Positions 41,368-51,324 are shown, counted from the first letter of the stretch. The stretch: 64,000 nt of DNA from CAYQOX01 sp964419335 (GCA_964419335.1 CAYQOX010000024.1:1-64000), one strand, 5' to 3'. Numbers and translations are program-made. Notes: generated by a model from the sequence alone, not told the origin.

Positions 41368-43140
41368 TTACCCCTTCACGCGGCGGACTTTCACTGCTTT
41401 AAGATCCATCACCATTTCGCCGGGCTTGCTCAGGGCTTTCACGCGTAATTGAGTCTTTCCCTTCGGTAGTTGCATGCGCCCTAGTTTTAAGGGAGCCCAT
41501 TCCTTTTCATACACTTCCTTCCGCGGGACGCGATCGGGACTAGGCAAGGGCTCGGGATCATGCGCTTTCTCGACAGTTCCCTCAAGCTGGGCATCCGCCG
41601 CTTCAACTCGGATTTTTGCACCGACATCCTCCTCGGCGCAGATGTACATCAGGGTGATTTCATACTCCCCCGGGCAAACCACATCGATTTCCCAATAGGG
41701 ATAAGCCTCAGTATCAGTCCATCCAGTCACCCAATCGTTCGCCCAGCCAGAAGGCCCATCATAGCGGATGCCCTGATTCTTTTCGGGATGAAGAAAAGCC
41801 TCATGTCCGGGCATGACCACTTCAGGATGTTCTTCATGGCCTATCGGGATGGGGATCGGATCGAAGCCTTTCTTCGTGACTTCCTGATACCATTGCTCAT
41901 AAGCATTTTTTAATTGTTGTAAAAGATCAGGATGCTCAGAAGCCACGTTCTCTTTTTGTTCAGGATCATTCGCCATGTCGTAGAGTGTCCACTCGCCCCG
42001 TTCGAAGACCGCCCGCCAGCGTTGACTGCGCACTGCTCCCCGATTGCCCCAATGGTTGAAGATCAAACGCTCTGGCCAATCCTCCGCTTGCTCCAGAAGC
42101 AAAGGCGCAAGAGTTACGCCATCTAATGGAAGTGTATCCGGCATGGGAATATCGCAGAGATCAACCAGCGTGGGCAGGAGATCAATATGGGCGGCGATCG
42201 GCTCAACGACAGTTCCCGCCTCAATGGTTCCCGGCCAGCGCACAAAGAGCGGTACCCGCACGCCACCCTCATGAGTACTTCCCTTGCGGCCTTTCATGTT
42301 TCCATTGTAACGGTCGGAATTAGGGCCGTTATCGGTGAGGAAGAGAAGGATGGTGTCATCAGTAAGATCCAATTGTTCCAGGCGGTCTACAATGCGCTTT
42401 AAGTTATCGTCAATATTTTCACACATTCCGTAGGCGCAAGCGGTTTTATCATCCAAGCCCCGCTGCTTATATTTATCGAAATATTTGTCTGGCACTTGCC
42501 AGGGAGAGTGGGGCGCATTATAGGACAGGTAGCAGAAAAAAGGCCGCTCTTGATTTTGATCGATAAACTCCAGCGCCGCATCAGTCAAAACATCAGTAAT
42601 GTAACCCTCGGTTTTCACCATCTCGCCGTTGTGATCCAGGTGGGTATCAAAATAATTATTCCAGTGGCCGGCACAGAAACCCAAAAATTCTTCAAAACCC
42701 TGCCCGTTGGGATGAAAAGGATAATGCGCGCCATTATGCCACTTCCCAAAGCAGCCGGTCTTGTATCCCGCCGCCTGAAAGACTTCCCCGAGGGTGACCT
42801 CTTCGCTGCGCATGGTTTCCTGGCCCCGAGTCACTCCATGGCTGCCGGTACGCATATGATAACGTCCGCTCAGCAGGCTCGCACGCGTGGGCGCACATAC
42901 CGGACTCACATAAAAACGCTCGAACCGCGCCCCGGAATCTCCCAGGAAGTCCATCACCGGCGTGTCAATCTTGCCATTCCCATGACTATGAATATCACCC
43001 CAGCCTTGATCGTCGGTCATGCAGAGGATGACGTTAGGTTTTCGTGTTTCTTGGGCGTGTAGTGAGCGGTTCAAAGCGATATAGGTGCTGCCTGCGCCGA
43101 TTGCGGATAAAAAATGTCGTCGTGAGATGGTTTTCTTCAT
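41368..43140 (-). CDS. Arylsulfatase-type sulfatase with a C-terminal beta domain, exported
   Basis: 590 residues from ATG 43140, with GGAGGAAA 5 nt before it; the upstream extension is rejected. ISRRHFLSAIG begins a Tat-like signal. NVILCMTDDQGWGD holds metal-binding Asp residues. VCAPTRASLLSGRY supplies the C-x-P-x-R motif for formylglycine. GCFGKWHNG and LFLTDNGPNSDRY complete the active site. After the catalytic domain (~1-430), about 150 residues form a beta-sandwich (YWEIDVVCPGEYEITLMYI), perhaps a binding module. It desulfates a polysaccharide or glycan of unknown type. Head of a leftward unit after galT. Confidence 0.92.
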   Translation of the reverse strand: MKKTISRRHFLSAIGAGSTYIALNRSLHAQETRKPNVILCMTDDQGWGDIHSHGNGKIDTPVMDFLGDSGARFERFYVSPVCAPTRASLLSGRYHMRTGSHGVTRGQETMRSEEVTLGEVFQAAGYKTGCFGKWHNGAHYPFHPNGQGFEEFLGFCAGHWNNYFDTHLDHNGEMVKTEGYITDVLTDAALEFIDQNQERPFFCYLSYNAPHSPWQVPDKYFDKYKQRGLDDKTACAYGMCENIDDNLKRIVDRLEQLDLTDDTILLFLTDNGPNSDRYNGNMKGRKGSTHEGGVRVPLFVRWPGTIEAGTVVEPIAAHIDLLPTLVDLCDIPMPDTLPLDGVTLAPLLLEQAEDWPERLIFNHWGNRGAVRSQRWRAVFERGEWTLYDMANDPEQKENVASEHPDLLQQLKNAYEQWYQEVTKKGFDPIPIPIGHEEHPEVVMPGHEAFLHPEKNQGIRYDGPSGWANDWVTGWTDTEAYPYWEIDVVCPGEYEITLMYICAEEDVGAKIRVEAADAQLEGTVEKAHDPEPLPSPDRVPRKEVYEKEWAPLKLGRMQLPKGKTQLRVKALSKPGEMVMDLKAVKVRRVKG

Positions 43141-43190
43141 GGAACTTTCCTCCCATTCTATTTTTCCACCCATGATCCAAGTGAACCTAT

Positions 43191-44222
43191 CTATGAGCTT
43201 GGCGGGGTGATGTCACGCAAAAACGCCGCCGCTTTTTCCGGAGGCGTAGTCTCTACATAGGTTCCTACCCGCAGATACCAATCGACGAAACCCGGAGGAA
43301 TGGGCAGAAACTCAATATGCCAATGATAGTCGAGCGGAACCGTGGCAATATACTCCATCCGCGGAGGATAAACCGGGGCGGTGTGGATCGTCATAAGAAT
43401 CCGCCAATCCGGGATGGCCTGTTCCAAACGATAGGCGGTATCCTTGATCATCTCCGCCAAGTCGAGCAGCCGTTTTTCGCCGCCCACCGTGAAATCCGCA
43501 TCATGGTGATGGGGGAAAAGATGGACTTCAAAAGGAAAGCGGGAAGCATAAGGGCAATAGGTGATAAATTCATCGGTGACATGCACGATGCGTTCTTCGT
43601 CCATATTCTCTTGCCGGATCATATCACAAAAAATACAGGTTTCCCGAAAGTTGTAATAGTCCCGCGCGGCATCCAGTTCATTCTTAAGCGTAAGGGGTAT
43701 AATCGCGTTGGCGATAATTTGCGAATGCGGGTGAATCTTCTTTCCCTTTTCACCACAAAACCATTCCCGAAAGATCGAAAACGAGCGCATGCGTTGATCT
43801 TTGTGCAGATCGTTGAGGCGATCTAAATACGCACGTAGAATAAAGGAAATATGCTCCGTATGCATGCTGAGAAGTGTATCCTCTTGCTTATCGCTTTCAA
43901 TCACCAGCTCGTGGGCTCCCAGTCCCTGCATTTTATCATAAATACCGTAGCCTTCGCGTCCCCCCTTGCCTTCCACCCGGTAGAGAGGGAAACGATTCGC
44001 GATGACCCGCACCCGGCACTCTTCTTGATTCGATAAGGTGGCAGAATGGTTCCAGAGCATAACCGCTCCGGTGGCTTCAGGTTTTTCGAAAACCTTCGAG
44101 TAATCCAGAGGCCAATCCTCGATTCGGCTGTTTAACAGCTGCTCGCGTTCAGGATCGTTGGTCAACAGCACCCAGCCTCCATGGTGAGCATCTCTACGTA
44201 GTTCGGAAAATCGCTGTTTCAT
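43191..44222 (-). CDS. galT: Galactose-1-phosphate uridylyltransferase
   Basis: 343 residues. The HIT-like active site HPHSQII contains the nucleophilic histidine (HPHxQ). ETCIFCDMI gives the zinc-binding cysteines of the second half, RFPFEVHLFPHHH and HWHIEFLPIP the remaining ligands. It interconverts UDP-glucose and galactose-1-phosphate in the Leloir pathway, or acts on another sugar-1-phosphate in this broader bacterial subgroup. Cytoplasmic, normal length. It is 34 bp from the membrane protein at 44256 and 50 bp from the sulfatase, all on the minus strand. Confidence 0.92.
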   Translation of the reverse strand: MKQRFSELRRDAHHGGWVLLTNDPEREQLLNSRIEDWPLDYSKVFEKPEATGAVMLWNHSATLSNQEECRVRVIANRFPLYRVEGKGGREGYGIYDKMQGLGAHELVIESDKQEDTLLSMHTEHISFILRAYLDRLNDLHKDQRMRSFSIFREWFCGEKGKKIHPHSQIIANAIIPLTLKNELDAARDYYNFRETCIFCDMIRQENMDEERIVHVTDEFITYCPYASRFPFEVHLFPHHHDADFTVGGEKRLLDLAEMIKDTAYRLEQAIPDWRILMTIHTAPVYPPRMEYIATVPLDYHWHIEFLPIPPGFVDWYLRVGTYVETTPPEKAAAFLRDITPPSS

Positions 44223-44255
44223 ACGGCTTGTCCTCTCATTCCATGTATGAAGTGA

Positions 44256-45776
44256 CTACTTCTTGGGTTGATAAAGATAATATCGGCCAATTTGCCTCTG
44301 AAGCGAATAATGTTCGCGTAAGGTGTCAATCATTGCTTGACTAAATCGCTCACGATCGATATTTTCCTCTTCCAAATCGAAGCGCAAGACCACATAGGTG
44401 AACTCCCGTTCGCGTATCCTTGCTAAAAGCGTATCTTCATCCCATAACCCTTGTAAATGTAGTTGCGTACAAATAAAAGGCTCATAGATAGGCGGGTGAC
44501 CTGCCATTAAGGCCGTACCGGCTAGATCGGAGAGCACGGGTCCTGCCGTTTCTTGTAAGATTCGCTGCACATAACGGCCGGATTGGGTATCCTCGCGCGT
44601 GGGAGTATAGGCAAACGCCTGCGAGGTATTAGGCCAATGCCAGGTGTTGAACCATTGAAAAACAAAGCCCGCGATCAAAACCATTGCGAGCAGGTGCTTT
44701 CCTCTGTTCGTGGCTTCTTTTCCATACTCGAGGATATAAGAAAAAACAATACCTACGCCCGCCGCTGAGGCGGTGACCAGCGAGAAGAAATAATTCGGGG
44801 CGGCTCCCACTTTTCCCGAGAAGAGCGCTTCCCCAAAGGCAAAGAGGGAGAACCACGCCAAAGGGGTTACATGCTGATACGGATAATCTCTGGATTCACG
44901 ATGGGCGAAGAGAATTCCCAAAGGAACGCATCCAAAAATCGTGTAAAGAAAAACCCAGTGACGGAGAAAATTGAGAAGGTTTTGTGCCGTGATTTCGTTT
45001 TGATTATAGAGGATCAAATGGTTTAGGGCTCTGCCTTGGGAGAGGAGTAATAATAACGAAAAAAGAATGAGAGAGAGAAGAATCAAAGAGAGGAGAAAAG
45101 TGATAGCCTGTTTTTTCGATTGAGGGTACAGCGAAAAGAAAATAGCCAGCGGGGCTGCGAAGAAAGTCTGCCGCGTAAAGAGCGCGAGAAGGCATAATCC
45201 CAGGGGGATACGCCAGTCTCTTGTATATATAAATACTGTCAATCCGAGGACGGCAAACAAACAACCGACCGAATCCACCCGGGCATAAGCTCCCCAATCA
45301 TAGACGTGATAAAAAGATAAAAACACGATCGCGCTGAAAACCGCGCTTAGCCGCTCTCGCGTGTAGTAATAGGTGATGAACCCCGCACAACAGGCAATAC
45401 CCAAACTCGACAGAAAAGACAACAGCCGCGGCCAATGAAAGTTGGGCCCTGTAAAGATAAATTCTGCCGCCAACAGCAAGGGATAAACCGGCGGGTAATT
45501 ATCCACCAGATACGGTTCTTCCTCGAGTGGGGCATAGAGCATTTCTCCCTGCGCGAGACGCTGCCCCTGATACACGAGATAGGCTTCACTATTGTCCTGA
45601 TCGAAAGGAAATTGTACCAATCTTGTTCCGTGATACCCATAGAGAACCGCATACAATCCCCATCCCGCCAAGAGCAGGGCCACCAGAATCTTGGCTTTTT
45701 TCGCTACGCTTTGGCTCAGGAAGAACGAAGCACTCTCTCGGCGGACCTGCGTATTCTGAGTAAAGTCATGATCCAT
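44256..45776 (-). CDS. Multipass GT39/ArnT-like glycosyltransferase membrane protein
   Basis: 506 residues with about 10 hydrophobic segments. The first loop (FDQDNSEAYLVYQGQRLAQG, VDNYPPVYPLLLA) has the acidic and aromatic residues seen in the catalytic first periplasmic loop of GT-C enzymes. YARVDSVGCLFAVLGL and the soluble C-terminus are also typical. Such enzymes transfer a sugar from a polyprenyl phosphate donor. The gene overlaps by 61 bp the GT2 gene upstream, which probably makes the donor, so the two form a pair. Confidence 0.8.
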   Translation of the reverse strand: MDHDFTQNTQVRRESASFFLSQSVAKKAKILVALLLAGWGLYAVLYGYHGTRLVQFPFDQDNSEAYLVYQGQRLAQGEMLYAPLEEEPYLVDNYPPVYPLLLAAEFIFTGPNFHWPRLLSFLSSLGIACCAGFITYYYTRERLSAVFSAIVFLSFYHVYDWGAYARVDSVGCLFAVLGLTVFIYTRDWRIPLGLCLLALFTRQTFFAAPLAIFFSLYPQSKKQAITFLLSLILLSLILFSLLLLLSQGRALNHLILYNQNEITAQNLLNFLRHWVFLYTIFGCVPLGILFAHRESRDYPYQHVTPLAWFSLFAFGEALFSGKVGAAPNYFFSLVTASAAGVGIVFSYILEYGKEATNRGKHLLAMVLIAGFVFQWFNTWHWPNTSQAFAYTPTREDTQSGRYVQRILQETAGPVLSDLAGTALMAGHPPIYEPFICTQLHLQGLWDEDTLLARIREREFTYVVLRFDLEEENIDRERFSQAMIDTLREHYSLQRQIGRYYLYQPKK

Positions 45777-46444
45777 CGTACTATAATTCCCGGAGTGATT
45801 TTGGTTTCGCCCGCTCCGCGTTTTCGGTAATAGATCGGCACTTCGATGATACGCGCACCGCGGCGTTTGAGATAGTACAGGGTTTCCTCGACGATTGATG
45901 GACCCGGGGAAATCATCTTATCCCAAGGCAAAGGTTCCAAGGCTTGGCGCCGGTAAACCCGATACCCCGAGGTCGGATCGGTATAGTTTAATCCGAGAAG
46001 CAACACACTAAGAAAGCGCGCGGTTTTACTATTCAGCCAACGGAAAATCCCGAATTCTTCCGTACCTCCACCGGGCATATACCGCGAGCCGATCACGAGA
46101 TCGGCGTTCTCTGAGGCTTCCAGCAGTTGAGGTAAATCCTCAGGATCATGGGATAGATCGGCATCCATTTCCACCACCAGCCGGCAGGAGGTTTGCGCGG
46201 CTTCAGACAATCCTACGATTCCTGCCTTGCCGCGTCCACGATCCCCCTCGCGATGGATCACCCGCACCTTGCCTTCGTATTGTTTCGCCAGTTCCTCGGC
46301 AACCTCACCCGTTCCATCAGGCGAATGATCATCCACAATGAGGACCGAGAGCTCGTAAGGCATGGAAAAGAGTCGTTCGAGTAAGACCGGCAAATTTTCT
46401 CGTTCGTTATACGTGGGTAGAAAAACTAAAATCTCGCTGTTCAT
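45716..46444 (-). CDS. Polyprenol-phosphate mannosyltransferase-like GT2
   Basis: 242 residues from ATG 46444 (MNSEILVFLPTYNEREN); a 27-residue upstream extension lacks family similarity. The GT2 motifs are LIVDDHSPDGTGEVAE, VVEMDADLSHDPEDLP (the DxD metal site) and VIGSRYMPGGG. This is the DPM1-like group that makes dolichol- or undecaprenol-phosphate-mannose in the cytoplasm. No C-terminal transmembrane pair is present, so it resembles the soluble type. It works with the overlapping GT39-like gene downstream. Confidence 0.92.
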   Translation of the reverse strand: MNSEILVFLPTYNERENLPVLLERLFSMPYELSVLIVDDHSPDGTGEVAEELAKQYEGKVRVIHREGDRGRGKAGIVGLSEAAQTSCRLVVEMDADLSHDPEDLPQLLEASENADLVIGSRYMPGGGTEEFGIFRWLNSKTARFLSVLLLGLNYTDPTSGYRVYRRQALEPLPWDKMISPGPSIVEETLYYLKRRGARIIEVPIYYRKRGAGETKITPGIIVRWIMTLLRIRRSAERVLRSS

Positions 46445-46559
46445 AGGTAATCTTGATTTTGGATTCGCATATTTTTCGTTATCGTTGTAGTATAATAGAG
46501 AGAAATTAACTCGTTTGTAAGACACTCACGAACTGAAATTGTAGGGGATAAGGAGAAAG

Positions 46560-47564
46560 ATGAAACAATTTACCACCTTGCTTGTTGTTCTTAGTACTTT
46601 ATTTGTCATCTCGTGTGGAGAAGAGTCTTCTGATTCCTCCCTCATCGCCCGAGTCAACGATCATGAGATTGATATGGATGAATTGAAAGCCTTGGGCAAG
46701 ATCGCGCTTTCCAAGTCGGGTGTGAAATTCGATTCAGAAGAAGGGCAGGAACGCTTCAAGGAAATCGCGCCGAATTTATTCAACACCGTCATCGATATTT
46801 ATGTTATGAAAGACGCAGCCCGGGAAGAAGGGATCGAACCTTCGGAGGAAGAGTTAGAAACCGAATTTGTGAAAATGAAAGAGCACCTCAAAAATCAGGG
46901 GGCGTATGAACGATTTCTGCAAAACATGGGCTTCGACGAAGAGTCGTTTCGCAAATCCATCCGCGATCATCTGGCTTTGAAGATTTTGCAATCAGAGAAA
47001 TTCTTTAGCACGGATTATGAACCCACAGAGCAGGAGATCGAGGATTATTACTATAAAAACCTGGCTCATTACCGCTATCCCAATCGTTTTCGCTTCAGCC
47101 ACATCTTCATTGAGGCGGGCAAAGACGAGAGCACGGCGGCTCGGCGGACTGCCAAGGAAAAAGCGATGAATATCCGGGAACAAATTGGGGAGAATCCCGA
47201 GGAGACTTTTGCTGACTTGGCGCGGAGATACTCCGAAGATCCCTACACCGCCTCGGATGGGGGGGATTTTGGCTTTGTGCTACGCCAGGATCCAAAAATT
47301 CAAAAAGAATTTTTGGACGCCGCCGCCGATTTACAGGAGGGAGAAGTCAGCGATGTCATCGAAACCGATTTAGGCTATCACATCGTTTGGATGACTGACC
47401 GCGAGCAATCCTTGGAAGAAGCAAAGGAGGAAGTTCAAGAAGTTCTCATCAACGACAAACGGAAAGAACAATTTCAACAATGGCTTGAACAAAAACGGGA
47501 GAAAATGGAGATCGAGCATTTCTTCGATCCTCATTCCTTCACCTTCTCGGATCAAGAATCTTGA
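46560..47564 (+). CDS. SurA/PrsA-like peptidyl-prolyl isomerase lipoprotein
   Basis: 334 residues. TLFVISCGEE is a lipobox, so it is lipid-anchored, probably in the periplasm. The N-terminal chaperone region (~25-170) follows the SurA pattern with VNDHEIDMDELKALG. The parvulin domain (~175-285) has RFRFSHIFI, FADLARRYSEDP, GGDFGFVLR and GEVSDVIETDLGYHIVWM, all diagnostic of PpiC. It assists folding of outer-membrane or exported proteins. It is divergent from the GT2 gene; a TATAAT at 46491 may serve it. The next gene starts 35 bp on. Confidence 0.92.
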   Translation: MKQFTTLLVVLSTLFVISCGEESSDSSLIARVNDHEIDMDELKALGKIALSKSGVKFDSEEGQERFKEIAPNLFNTVIDIYVMKDAAREEGIEPSEEELETEFVKMKEHLKNQGAYERFLQNMGFDEESFRKSIRDHLALKILQSEKFFSTDYEPTEQEIEDYYYKNLAHYRYPNRFRFSHIFIEAGKDESTAARRTAKEKAMNIREQIGENPEETFADLARRYSEDPYTASDGGDFGFVLRQDPKIQKEFLDAAADLQEGEVSDVIETDLGYHIVWMTDREQSLEEAKEEVQEVLINDKRKEQFQQWLEQKREKMEIEHFFDPHSFTFSDQES

Positions 47565-47599
47565 TCCGCTTTTAAGAAACCAAAGAGAGGGAGGCTCGT

Positions 47600-48832
47600 A
47601 TGAGCGATTCAAGACATAAACCAAAAACCGCTTATTGTCCTTGGGGCGTCTTTACCCGCCGGGATTTCTTGCGTCAAACCGCCTTGGCCGCCGCCGCCGC
47701 TTCGAGCGGTTTCATCACGTCCCGCTCTTCTATCGCGGAGGAAGAAAAACCCGTCCCTCGGGCTCCATCCACCGTCCGCTTTTGCAAACGTTATGATTAC
47801 CCCGAGATTCGCCGCACACTCGCTTCTATGTTCGATGAACTGGGAACCGTGCGCAAATTAGTCAAAAACAAATATGTGACCGTGAAGGTGAACCTAGTGA
47901 ATGTGGCGACCGAACATGTTCATGGTCTGCCGGTGGAAATGACAGTGGTGACCCATCCCAAAGTCGCCTTGGCGGTAGCAAGCTTACTCGCCGAGTATGG
48001 CGCCAAGGAAATCCGTTTTTGTGATCAACTCCCTTACCGGGATCCTGACAACGAAGCCTTTGGCAAGTATGGCTATGAGATGAATGAATTTCAGCAGGAA
48101 ACCGAAGGGCGCGCCCGCTTTGTCAACACCCGCAACCGAGGCGAATATAAGGATTATGAACTTGTCAAAGTCCCCCAGGGCGGCTTTATCGCCAACGCTT
48201 GGGAAGTCAACCGCACCTACACAGAAACCGATGTGCTGGTCTCGTTGGGCAAGCTGAAAAGCCATGTGTCCGGCGGTATCACCCTGGGACTGAAGAATCT
48301 CTTTGGCCTGCCGCCTAGCAGCCTCTATGGGAATGATCTTGAGGATGAACCGGATGAGGACGCGATCGGCTATCGCGGCAAAACCATGCATTCCTGCGAA
48401 CGCAAACCCTTAACCTCTGTCGAGACCTTCGTTGGCAAGACCGTGGAAGGCGATCATGGCTATAACGTTCCCCATTGCATCGCTGACCTATCCATGGCTT
48501 TCCCGCCTTCGCTCACGGTTATTGATGGGATTTGTACCATCCAGAGTGCTGAAGGCTGGTGGCTGCGTTCGATGGTCAACGTCGCGCATCCGGGATTATT
48601 GCTCGCGGGGACGAATCCCGTTTCGACCGATGCCGCCGGTGCCTTGATTATGGGCTTCAATCCCGAAGCCGAACATCGAACTCATCCCTTCGCCAATGGC
48701 TTTAATTATCTCAATTTGCTGCGAGAAAAGGGACTCGGGGATAACCGAGTTGCGAATCTGGAAATTGGAGGAATTGGACTGGAGAAAGCCCGGTTTCATT
48801 TTCTCCCAACCTATGAACGGCCGAGGTCTTGA
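47600..48832 (+). CDS. DUF362-domain protein, Tat-exported
   Basis: 410 residues. FTRRDFLRQTALAAAAASS is a clear Tat signal. The DUF362 body has TVKVNLVNVATEH, VASLLAEYGAKEIRFCDQ, LVSLGKLKSHVSGGITLGLKN and LAGTNPVSTDAAGALIMGF. The family is common in anaerobes and planctomycete-like bacteria; some members carry Fe-S clusters, but none of the ferredoxin motifs is visible here. The reaction is unknown. SD AGAGAGGGAGG lies before the ATG. The PQQ-like propeller gene starts 2 bp after its stop. Confidence 0.88.
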   Translation: MSDSRHKPKTAYCPWGVFTRRDFLRQTALAAAAASSGFITSRSSIAEEEKPVPRAPSTVRFCKRYDYPEIRRTLASMFDELGTVRKLVKNKYVTVKVNLVNVATEHVHGLPVEMTVVTHPKVALAVASLLAEYGAKEIRFCDQLPYRDPDNEAFGKYGYEMNEFQQETEGRARFVNTRNRGEYKDYELVKVPQGGFIANAWEVNRTYTETDVLVSLGKLKSHVSGGITLGLKNLFGLPPSSLYGNDLEDEPDEDAIGYRGKTMHSCERKPLTSVETFVGKTVEGDHGYNVPHCIADLSMAFPPSLTVIDGICTIQSAEGWWLRSMVNVAHPGLLLAGTNPVSTDAAGALIMGFNPEAEHRTHPFANGFNYLNLLREKGLGDNRVANLEIGGIGLEKARFHFLPTYERPRS

Positions 48833-48834
48833 TC

Positions 48835-49977
48835 ATGCCGCTAACTAAACAATCCTTTTGGACGACCTTGGGCGGGGATAATCAACGTACCAGCAGAGTC
48901 GAGTCTTCTTTTCCTTCCTCGCCAAAAGCGAAGGCGCCATTGCGCGCCAAAGGGCGTATTCACGCGTCGCCGGTTGCTGATCTGCATCAGAATATCTTTA
49001 TTGCTGATATGAGTGGATTGGTGCAGGCTTTTTCCCGCAAAGGGGCTCGGCTGTGGCGCAAAACCTTGGAGGATGGAGTCCATGCCACTCCCGCGGTACA
49101 TTTCGAGACCTCCCAGAAGACCGCTCGTTTACTCATAGCCACGGTAAACGGCTGGCTCTATTGCCTAAATGCCGCCAACGGGGAGGAACATTGGAAAGAG
49201 CGAATCCCTAGTGAAGGGGATTACCGCATCTTGTCGGATGTATTGTGCTTGCCTAAAAATAAACTCGTCGTCGTGAGCAGCTGGGGAGAGAAATTTACCG
49301 CCCTCAACCTGGAGGATGGCTCGCAGGCGTTCACGTGGGATGCGGGGTCTTTTCCCTACGCGGCGGCCTCGGCGGCCGCCGAGGAGACGATTTACTCCCT
49401 GCGTTCGCGCTGGTCGCGAACCGACCCGTGCGGCATTGCTTTAATCCAAGTGAACCCTTCCGACGGGGAAGCCGAAACCGCTTATTTCCACGAACTCGAT
49501 CGTAATCAGGATGTTCTCTCGGTACTCACCGCGCCCGTGATCGATGAGAAGAATAACCGTCTGTGGTTTATGGTTTACGAGGGCAGAGAAACCCTCCTCT
49601 ATTGCTTGAATCGCAAAGATGGCGAGGTGGAAGAAATCCGCCGTTTTGAGGGGCATGTCACCGCTACCCCGGCTCTGATGGCAGACGGTTCTTTGATTAT
49701 TGCCGATATGCAGGGACAGGTAAATGCCCTCGATGCGGGTGGTTCTCCCCAATATCACTATGACACCGGGGCGGATTATTTATTAAGCGGCCCCATTTGT
49801 GATCAACAAGGCAACACCTTCCTCGGCGATGTCTATGGGACAATCCATTGCATCACTTCGAATGGCGAAGGCAAGCCGATTGTGGAAGACAAGCGCGGGT
49901 TTGAAGGGAAAGGCGCTTTCGCGGGTCAGAATCTCCTCTTCCCATGCGTAGATGGTTCAATAGTGGTGATGGGGTGA
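48835..49977 (+). CDS. PQQ-like beta-propeller protein
   Basis: About 380 residues from ATG 48835 (a TTG at 48829 is the first codon of the open frame). Blades repeat as ASPVADLHQNIFIADMSG, ARLWRKTLEDGVHATPAV, GWLYCLNAANGEEHWKERI, ATPALMADGSLIIADMQG and NTFLGDVYGTIHCIT. There is no signal peptide, unusual for this fold, so it is either cytoplasmic or exported with its partner. Family members are often scaffolds (BamB-like) rather than PQQ enzymes. It is coupled to the DUF362 gene. Confidence 0.82.
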   Translation: MPLTKQSFWTTLGGDNQRTSRVESSFPSSPKAKAPLRAKGRIHASPVADLHQNIFIADMSGLVQAFSRKGARLWRKTLEDGVHATPAVHFETSQKTARLLIATVNGWLYCLNAANGEEHWKERIPSEGDYRILSDVLCLPKNKLVVVSSWGEKFTALNLEDGSQAFTWDAGSFPYAAASAAAEETIYSLRSRWSRTDPCGIALIQVNPSDGEAETAYFHELDRNQDVLSVLTAPVIDEKNNRLWFMVYEGRETLLYCLNRKDGEVEEIRRFEGHVTATPALMADGSLIIADMQGQVNALDAGGSPQYHYDTGADYLLSGPICDQQGNTFLGDVYGTIHCITSNGEGKPIVEDKRGFEGKGAFAGQNLLFPCVDGSIVVMG

Positions 49978-49997
49978 CATCACCTCGCCCCGTGGGG

Positions 49998-51203
49998 TTA
50001 CTTGGCGATAGGCTGTTGCAGGCGCTGCTCGATTTGCTCCAATTCTTCTAAGGTGTTGAAGCCCATAACATCATAATCGTTAGGAGTGCGCACGCATGAA
50101 ACCGTATAATGACGCTGGTTCTCATGGGTGACGAGATCATGGACTGCGTCGGTTAGATAGAGTTCACCCTGGGCGTTGTTGGCTTGTAGTTTCTCTGTAG
50201 AAGCGTAATAGGCTTGGTTTTTAAAGAGATAGAGCGAGATGTTCACCAAGTCGCATTGTTCTTCCACTTCAGCAGCCGTGAGATTCCATTCTTCGTGGAT
50301 AGTGAATACAGGCTCTGGATCCTTGAGATGCTTGATTGCTTCCTGCTTGGAAACATTCTCTTTTTCTTCCAATAAATCCCAGAACGACTCTCCCAGGATT
50401 TTCTTCAACTTCTTGGGACGGTTCCAGAGCCGCAAAGCGTGTTCCTGAAAGGCATGGCAGGGAACCGGATCGCTCACCCAATGAAGAAAATCATAGACCA
50501 ATTGTTTTTGCACGATGTCCGGTTTCTCGATGATCGCGTAGACCCGATTGGCTTCATCGGTGAGTACCCGCCCTGAATCCGGCCAGGCTTCTTTGGCGGC
50601 CGAAGTCAGAGTTAAATCAGGGTGGTGTTTGTCATGGTGGGCTAAAACCACTTGCAATCCCGCATGGGTGAGAAATTTGTCCCCCATAGTAACAATCACA
50701 TCGTCGGGGTAATCCATATAACGTAAAAAGCGGGCGGCCAGGCGTCCCGCATGGCCGGTGCCCATCTGCGCTTCCTGAAACAGGTAGGTGATATTGGGAT
50801 TGTTTACTCCTAAACAATTCACTACATGAGAATAGCCCGCGCCTACAATAATAACAAAACGATCGAGTCCAAAAGAACGAAAGGTCTCCATGGTGCGTTG
50901 GATGGCGGGGCAGCCTTGAATCGGCGCCAAGACTTTTTGTTTGAATTGGCTGTTCATGCGTGAACCTTGTCCTCCCGCCAAGATCACCACGATCGGTTTC
51001 TTCTTCTCCGGGAAACGATGGGGTGAGGGAAGAGAGGAGATCGTTTGTAATATTTCTTCCGGAGTTTGCGGGGTTTCAGGCGCATTGTATGAGGGATCAG
51101 GTCTCCAGGCTTTTTTACCGTAGGCGCTGGTAAGGCTCACCGGAACACTTTGGAGAAATTCGGGATATAAAGTTTCTAAAAATGATTGAAAGTGTGCAGT
51201 CAT
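49998..51203 (-). CDS. NTP-transferase (GlmU N-domain-like sugar nucleotidyltransferase)
   Basis: 401 residues. The nucleotidyltransferase core starts at ~70: VVILAGGQGSRMNSQFKQKVLAPI is the G-x-G-T/S-R-M...K signature. LFQEAQMGTGHAGRLA, IVTMGDKFLTHAG and VNISLYLFKNQAYY follow the GlmU uridylyltransferase order, ending with QGELYLTDAVHDLV. There is no acyltransferase domain, so it makes an NDP-sugar only. The first ~65 residues are an extra helical region. It lies just left of dnaA on the same strand and has no obvious promoter motif that I could define. Confidence 0.88.
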   Translation of the reverse strand: MTAHFQSFLETLYPEFLQSVPVSLTSAYGKKAWRPDPSYNAPETPQTPEEILQTISSLPSPHRFPEKKKPIVVILAGGQGSRMNSQFKQKVLAPIQGCPAIQRTMETFRSFGLDRFVIIVGAGYSHVVNCLGVNNPNITYLFQEAQMGTGHAGRLAARFLRYMDYPDDVIVTMGDKFLTHAGLQVVLAHHDKHHPDLTLTSAAKEAWPDSGRVLTDEANRVYAIIEKPDIVQKQLVYDFLHWVSDPVPCHAFQEHALRLWNRPKKLKKILGESFWDLLEEKENVSKQEAIKHLKDPEPVFTIHEEWNLTAAEVEEQCDLVNISLYLFKNQAYYASTEKLQANNAQGELYLTDAVHDLVTHENQRHYTVSCVRTPNDYDVMGFNTLEELEQIEQRLQQPIAK

Positions 51204-51324
51204 GAGATCAATTCTTTTTTATTTTTGTAGTCGGTTCCCCATTTTAGCCATCTCATAAAAAACTACTATAAAGAAAAAGCACAATGAAATAAAGTCTTTA
51301 TACCTCAAAAGTTCCAATGAAATA

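Noticed and set aside
46491..46496. TATAAT promoter for the SurA-like gene
   Set aside because: No credible -35 or TG extension at the right distance; kept only as a remark in the gene entry.
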